NCBI GenBank assembly: GCA_039000515.1
Contig: JBCFYV010000012.1
Location: 127,416,132-127,480,131, forward strand
Source: Timema cristinae
Taxonomy: Eukaryota > Arthropoda > Insecta > Phasmatodea > Timematidae
DNA: 64,000 nt
Direction of reading: 5' to 3'
Part shown: positions 58,202-64,000 of the stretch, piece after piece
Position numbering within the stretch: position 1 is the first letter of the stretch
How the letters are laid out: each line of letters opens with the position of its first letter
Program-made: the position numbers and the translations under genes
Notes under the pieces: model-generated
Databases searched by the model: none
Told to the model about the DNA's origin: nothing
The model's input: only the letters and a program-made list of their open reading frames with translations

Positions 58202-60665
58202 TAGTTATTAGACTAGGAATATACCTACCCACTATAAATATTAGACTAGGAATATTACTACACACTATAAATATTAGACTAGGAATATACCTACACACTA
58301 TAAATATTAGACTAGGAATATACCTACACACTATAAATATTAGACTAGGAATATACCTACACACTATAAATATTAGACTAGGAATATACCTACACACTAT
58401 AAATATTAGACTAGGAATATACCTACACACTATAAATATTAGACTAGGAATATACCTACCACTATAAATATTAGACTAGGAATATACCTACCCACTATAA
58501 ATATTAGACTAGGAATATTCCTACACACTATAAATATTAGACTAGGAATATACCTACCCACTATAATATTAGACTAGGAATATTCCTACACACTATAAAT
58601 ATTAGACTAGGAATATACCTACACACTATAAATATTAGACTAGGAATATACCTACACACTATAAATATTAGACTAGGAATATACCTACCCACTATAAATA
58701 TTAGACTAGGAATATACTACCCACTATAAATATTAGACTAGGAATATTACTACACACTATAAATATTAGACTAGGAATATTACTACCACACTATAAATAT
58801 TAGACTAGGAATATACCTACCCACTATAAATATTAGACTAGGAATATACCTACACACTATAAATATTGAATTGGAATATACCTACACACCATAAATATTA
58901 GACTAGGAATATTCCTACACACCATAAATATTAGACTAGTAATATACCTACACACTATAAATATTAGACTAGGAATATACATACACACTATAAATATTAG
59001 AATAAGAATATACCTACACACTATAAATATTAGACTAGGAATATACTACACACTATAAATATTGAATTGGAATATACCTACACACTATAAATATTAGACT
59101 AGGAATATTCCTACACACCATAAATATTAGACTAGTAATATACCTACACACTATAAATATTAGACTAGGAATATACCTACCCACTATAAAAATTAGAATA
59201 GGAATATTCCTACCCACTATAAATATTAGACTAGGAATATACCTACACACTATAAATATTAGACTAGGAATATTACTACACACTATAAATATTAGACTAG
59301 GAATATACCTACCCACTATAAAAATTAGAATAGGAATATTCCTACCCACTATAAATATTAGACTAGGAATATTACTACACACTATAAATATTAGACTAGG
59401 AATATACCTACCCACTATAATATTAGACTAGTAATATACCTACACACTATAAATATTAGACTAGGAATATACTACACACTATAAATATTGAATTGGAATA
59501 TACCTACACACTATAAATATTGAATTGGAATATACCTACACACTATAAATATTAGACTAGGAATATTCCTACACACCATAAATATTAGACTAGTAATATA
59601 CCTACACACTATAAATATTAGACTAGGAATATACCTACCCACTATAAAAATTAGAATAGGAATATTCCTACCCACTATAAATATTAGACTAGGAATATAC
59701 CTACACACTATAAATATTAGACTAGGAATATTACTACACACTATAAATATTAGACTAGGAATATACCTACCCACTATAAAATTAGAATAGGAATATTCCT
59801 ACCCACTATAAATATTAGACTAGGAATATTACTACACACTATAAATATTAGACTAGGAATATACCTACCCACTATAAATATTAGACTAGTAATATACCTA
59901 CACACTATAAATATTAGACTAGGAATATACCTACACACTATAAATATTGAATTGGAATATACCTACACACTATAAATATTAGACTAGGAATATTCCTACA
60001 CACCATAAGTATTAGACTAGTAATATACCTACACACTATAAATATTGAATTGGAATATACCTACACACTATAAATATTGAATTGGAATATACCTACACAC
60101 TATAAATATTAGACTAGGAATATTCCTACACACCATAAATATTAGACTAGTAATATACCTACACACTATAAATATTAGACTAGGAATATACATACACACT
60201 ATAAATATTAGAATAAGAATATACCTACACACTATAAATATTAGACTAGGAATATTCCTACACACTACAAATATTAGACTAGGAATATACCTACCCACTA
60301 TAAATATTAGACTAGTAATATACCTACACACTATAAATATTAGACTAGGAATATACCTACACACTATAAATATTGAATTGGAATATACCTACACACTATA
60401 AATATTAGACTAGGAATATTCCTACACACCATAAATATTAGACTAGTAATATACCTACACACTATAAATATTAGACTAGGAATATACATACACACTATAA
60501 ATATTAGAATAAGAATATACCTACACACTATAAATATTAGACTAGGAATATTCCTACACACTACAAATATTAGACTAGGAATATACCTACCCACTATAAA
60601 TATTAGACTAGGAATATACCTACCCACTATAAATATTAGACTAGGAATATACCTACACACTATAA
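58202..60665. repeat. 33-bp minisatellite, about 75 copies, with ~297-bp higher-order repeat
   Basis: Unit 33 bp (TATTAGACTAGGAATATACC then TACACACTATAAA). The TTCC variant contains TAGGAATATTCCTA, a perfect 14-bp palindrome. A block containing AATAAGAAT, CATACACAC, ACTAGTAAT and TTGAATTGG variants in fixed order repeats near 60068 and 60364 (about 296 bp, 9 units) and related blocks repeat between 59053 and 59511. Minus frames up to 120 codons (repeating YIPSLIFIVCR) are artefacts of the 33-bp period. Confidence 0.96.
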
Positions 60666-60699
60666 TTCGACCAGATGTGAGGCTTGTTTTCTCACTCTC

Positions 60700-60935
60700 C
60701 ACCAAGAGAAGTCATTCACCCTGCTAAGAGGGAGGAACAAATAGGAGAATGGAGAAAGTTACATAATGAAGGTTTTCAACGACCCAAACATATTAAGGAC
60801 AATCAAGGTGGGGGAGTTATGTGGTGTGTACACAACACTTTAGTTGGGAAACCTGGAGATACGAGATCCTTTAGTAGGCTGAGATGTTGATGGAAGGATA
60901 TTGTTAGAATGTATTTGAAGGAGGTTGGGTCAGGT
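60700..60935 (+). pseudogene. LINE ORF2 C-terminal remnant
   Basis: The frame from about 60732 reads REEQIGEWRKLHNEGFQ, KHIKDNQ, then TLVGKPGDTRSFSRLRC, a TGA at about 60887, and WKDIVRMYLKEVG. Arthropod endonuclease-type LINEs commonly end with a segment of pattern EWRKLHNEELHxLY...GHVARM...VGKPEGKRPLGRPRxRW, and this matches in order with decay in the middle. The TGA replaces an expected Arg codon. It begins about 70 bp after the 33-bp array. Confidence 0.65.
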
Positions 60936-60998
60936 TAGGGTTGAATGGAGAATTTACGTTCTGGTGACCTTGACCTCTCCAGTTCCTTAAGACCACCG
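60928..60998 (-). repeat. Single inverted monomer of the 50-kb repeat
   Basis: About 70 bp (GTCAGGTTAGGGTTGAATGG ... CTCTCCAGTTCCTTAAGACC) is the reverse complement of the unit at 50094-50420 with a few differences. It follows the LINE tail directly. Confidence 0.8.
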
Positions 60999-62351
60999 GT
61001 AAATATACGTTATTTTGTCCACCAATGCTCTATCACATACTTTTTATTTTTAACTATTGATATAGAAATGAACAGATAAAGAAAGAAAATATCCTTAAGC
61101 ACTGACTTATTAAGAGTATTATACTACTTTGGATTAATTGGTCATCTTATTTTAACGGATATTAGAAAAATGTTAACACCATATTTGAGAAAGTTCTATA
61201 CTGGTTAGGATATAGTGAACAATAAACAAATCCAACATTTGTCGACTATAATGTTTACCTAAATCACCGCTACGCTTGCGCCCCAAGTTTCACTTTTTAT
61301 GTTCAGTGTTCACTAGACTGTAGACTTCTACAAGGGAAACTCTAGTTGGAAACATTTCAAGACAGCTATTTCCAAGCAAGGAAACTATTCCTATTTAATA
61401 TTAAAATAATCAAACAATTTTATTACATGCATCGTCTTTTATTATAATATTAGTAATTTCCTTGCAAGGATTAGAAGCCGTAGAATCCATGTAGTAGAAT
61501 GTTAATGGTAACTCATGATAGGATAGTGTTGCCCGACCCCAGTGAAGTAACTTCTACATCCTAAACCTTCCTTTCTACGTAATTAGACATCCCAAGTGTT
61601 CAATACATACTAACCAGCCACTCAGCAACGACTGATCTGAGCCGTGATACTCAGCCCCGTGGGGGGAAGGCGCTATGGGTGCACAGACCACATGAATAAC
61701 CAGGGTGCGTCTTAGGCGTGCGTTACGTGTGCTAGGTGTGCTAGGTGTGAAACTGCACACTCAAACAATTCAGGGAGGCGCCAAAATAGCCCAAAAATAA
61801 ATATTTTTGTTTTTATCTGGGGAAGTATAATTATAACTAAGGAAAGTACTTTTAATTTAAAATTAGTGCAGTAGAATACGTTGGTGACGGGACTATACCA
61901 GTTGCCGGGTCGAGACTGTACGATCTCTGAGGGGGCGGCAGGGGATGGGGGGAGGTGTAATGTTAGTTTTGATTCTCAATCAGTCACCCAACCTCCGTGC
62001 GAGTCCTTTATTGACAATCTCTTACTCGCTTTATTTATAGTTCGGCGTGTTGCAATTCACTACTTATTATATTTAGTTTATATCGTGTTCTGTGAAATTT
62101 TGTATAAGTTTAGTTTTCAATTATTATTTTGGTGCAAACCGTTTTAGCAGGTACTGTACTCTGTGAAGTGTATTGCTGTCATTATTATGTTTTTACTTTT
62201 TGTCATTTCTGTTTTTATAATAATATTAAATCTATTTTTTAAAACAGTTTCTAAAATGTTTTACAAACTTTCTGCAGCCAAAAATAGAAAATGGAAATTA
62301 AAAACGTGACAAGAAACTAAGTCAAGCGCTAAACTAACGTGTAATTATTTA
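60999..62351. other. AT-rich DNA, no gene seen
   Basis: Short GTGTGCTAGGTGTGCTAGGT duplication at about 61723-61748. A frame of 88 codons at 61881-62147 has a hydrophobic Leu/Phe/Tyr end but no recognised domain. Confidence 0.35.
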
Positions 62352-63770
62352 ATGAAGGCAAGCGCTAGTAAAGAAAGTGAAAGTGAAATTGAAACTGAAT
62401 GTAACAATGATCATCTGTTGAAACAGCGCTCAGAATATTTAATAAATAACACCACGCAAATTACTGCAAGGTATTTAACACGGCAATTACCAGAACTACA
62501 TTATCTGATGGAAATGGAAACTGTGATTGAAGGCACATCGGAAAAACTCTTTCCCGACATGAGACATCCTCTAACCACAAAGTGAAAAGTTGAAGCAGAA
62601 AGGAGGTTTAACACTGGCAAGACAATTGATGATGAAAATCAAAGATTAATTGCGACGGAAAAATGTCCTCGCGAGAGATCTTGCCACCTTGTCCAACACA
62701 ACATGGCTTTTCGAGGAACTCACGAGAGATCTTGCCATCACACAGTTCCTTGTCCAACACAACATGGCTTTTCGAGGAACTCACGAGAGATCTTGCCATC
62801 ACACAGTTCCTTGTCCAACACAACATGGCTTTTCGAGGAACTCACGAGAGATCTTGCCATCACACAGTTCCTTGTCCAACACAACATGGCTTTTCGAGGA
62901 ACTCACGAGAGATCTTGCCATCACACAGTTCCTTGTCCAACACAACATGGCGAGATCTTGCCACCTTGTCCAACACAACATGGCTTTTCGAGGAACTCAC
63001 GAGAGATCTTGCCATCACACAGTTCCTTGTCCAAACAACATGGCGAGATCTTGCCATCACACAGTTCCTTGTCCAACACAACATGGCGAGATCTTGCCAC
63101 CTTGTCCAAACAACATGGCTTTTCGAGGAACTCACGAGAGATCTTGCCATCACACAGTTCCTTGTCCAACACAACATGGCTTTTCGAGGAACTCGCGAGA
63201 GATCTTGCCATCACACAGTTCCTTGTCCAACACAACATGGCTTTTCGAGGAACTCACGAGAGATCTTGCCATCACACAGTTCCTTGTCCAACACAACATG
63301 GCTTTTCGAGGAACTCACGAGAGATCTTGCCATCACACAGTTCCTTGTCCAACACAACATGGCTTTTCGAGGAACTCACGAGAGATCTTGCCATCACACA
63401 GTTCCTTGTCCAACACAACATGGCTTTTCGAGGAACTCGCGAGAGATCTTGCCATCACACAGTTCCTTGTCCAACACAACATGGCTTTTCGAGGAACTCA
63501 CGAGAGATCTTGCCATCACACAGTTCCTTGTCCAACACAACATGGCTTTTCGAGGAACTCGCGAGAGATCTTGCCATCACACAGTTCCTTGTCCAACACA
63601 ACATGGCTTTTCGAGGAACTCACGAAACCTCTACAACAAAAACAATGGAAATTTTCTCGGAATCCTAGAGTTGATTTCAAAATTCAATCCGGTTGTGAAG
63701 GAACATATTTCCCCAACTCTGGGGAAAGACAATCAATATTTGGGAAAGAACATTCAAAACATTAATATTT
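62352..63770 (+). pseudogene. DUF4371/ZMYM1-like hAT-type transposase, broken and repeat-expanded
   Basis: One frame runs from the ATG at 62352, through a TGA at 62583-62585 (probably a former Trp codon), into KVEAERRFNTGKTIDDENQR and LIATEK at about 62663. Then comes the 61-bp array encoding copies of ITQFLVQHNMAFRGTHE. After it, past a 1-bp frameshift, 63629-63764 reads YNKNNGNFLGILELISKFNP, VVKEHISPTLGKDNQ and YLGKNIQN. In ZMYM1-like/DUF4371 proteins the order is RLxTGKTIDxxNQxLI, then LAxQNLAFRGxxE, then GNFLxLLELxAxFDPVLxEH, then YLSxxIQNE, which is the same. The RNase H-like catalytic part downstream is absent. The first 75 codons are not recognised. Confidence 0.75.
62674..63627. repeat. 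61-bp minisatellite made of transposase coding sequence, about 16 copies
   Basis: Period 61 bp (for example CTTGCC at 62731 and 62792), with shortened units near 62947, 63040 and 63085. The unit carries GAGATCTTGCCATCACACAG and ATGGCTTTTCGAGG and encodes the QHNMAFRGTHE motif. Since 61 is 1 mod 3, each copy is read in a different frame, and the unit has no stop in any plus frame, so three frames of 321-384 codons overlap. These are not genes. Confidence 0.95.
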
Positions 63771-63934
63771 ATATAAGAAGAGGCTCCATCTGCAGTGTTT
63801 TGTTTTTAAGTTATTAGGCTACGTACAGCATCATGGTTATTAAATGCTTAGTTATTAGGGGTAGGGATATAAAGGATAATTTAGAACCAGTTCACTGGCA
63901 TTGGCCTGGATAGAGGATAGGAAAACAACTATAA
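63771..63934. other. Flank of the transposase remnant
   Basis: Nothing recognised. Confidence 0.3.
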
Positions 63935-64000
63935 TGAATAACGTGCTTAAGACAACTCTCCGTGGACCCGGCCAAGATTCGAACCTTGACCCCCCAGTCA
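63935..64000 (-). mobile_element. SINE head fragment, cut by the window edge
   Basis: Minus strand GGTCAAGGTTCGAATCTTGG (box B) and CCGGGTCCACGGAGAGTTGT, like 29505 and 49088. The remainder would lie beyond 64000. Confidence 0.5.

Noticed and set aside
62650..63817. Three overlapping frames of 321-384 codons
   Set aside because: A 61-bp unit without stops opens all three frames. Only the flanks (about 62586-62663 and 63629-63764) show transposase homology.

Overview
This window reads as eukaryotic, almost certainly arthropod and most likely decapod-crustacean, intergenic DNA. The support is indirect: several families of tRNA-derived SINEs, BED-finger hAT, pogo/Tigger and DUF4371-type DNA transposons, endonuclease-type LINE remnants, a short CCTAA-type (arthropod telomere-like) run, and extreme minisatellite content. 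I found no intact host gene, no rRNA or functional tRNA gene, no CRISPR and no bacterial-type operon. Nearly all long open frames are artefacts of tandem repeats: unit lengths divisible by 3 keep frames open, and a 61-bp unit without stops opens three frames at once.

Layout. About 27 minisatellite arrays (unit 16 to about 75 bp, 3 to about 100 copies) cover roughly 26 kb, about 40 percent of the window by my own addition. The largest are at 1676-2395 (48 bp), 2833-4266 (36 bp), 6451-7950 (40 bp), 11210-11990 (71 bp), 12911-14511 (16 bp), 19720-22934 (32 bp), 27734-29179 (38 bp), 36450-38110 (57 bp), 43655-46315 (51 bp), 51073-52771 (30 bp) and 58202-60665 (33 bp). Many units carry an internal dyad symmetry and several arrays show higher-order structure. 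The DNA between arrays is mostly AT-rich, holds about two dozen SINE copies or fragments, and otherwise shows little.

Transposons recognised: (i) a hAT element at 40908-43073 with perfect 14-bp terminal inverted repeats and a perfect 8-bp target-site duplication, carrying a broken CGGBP1-like BED-finger transposase gene interrupted by a nested TA-flanked MITE; (ii) a pogo/Tigger-type element at 8999-9808 with a decayed helix-turn-helix start of a transposase; (iii) an RTE-like LINE remnant at about 33280-35393 that retains endonuclease and C-terminal tail but lacks reverse transcriptase; (iv) a LINE 3-prime remnant at about 60700-60935; (v) a DUF4371/ZMYM1-like hAT transposase pseudogene at 62352-63770.

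The most interesting pattern is that two minisatellites are made of transposon coding sequence: the 62-bp array at 33535-33904 is an expanded piece of the LINE endonuclease, and the 61-bp array at 62674-63627 is an expanded piece of the DUF4371 transposase, each still flanked by the rest of its parent. A third array (50094-50420) has a single related monomer next to the LINE tail at 60.9 kb. This suggests a route by which dead transposons seed minisatellites here.
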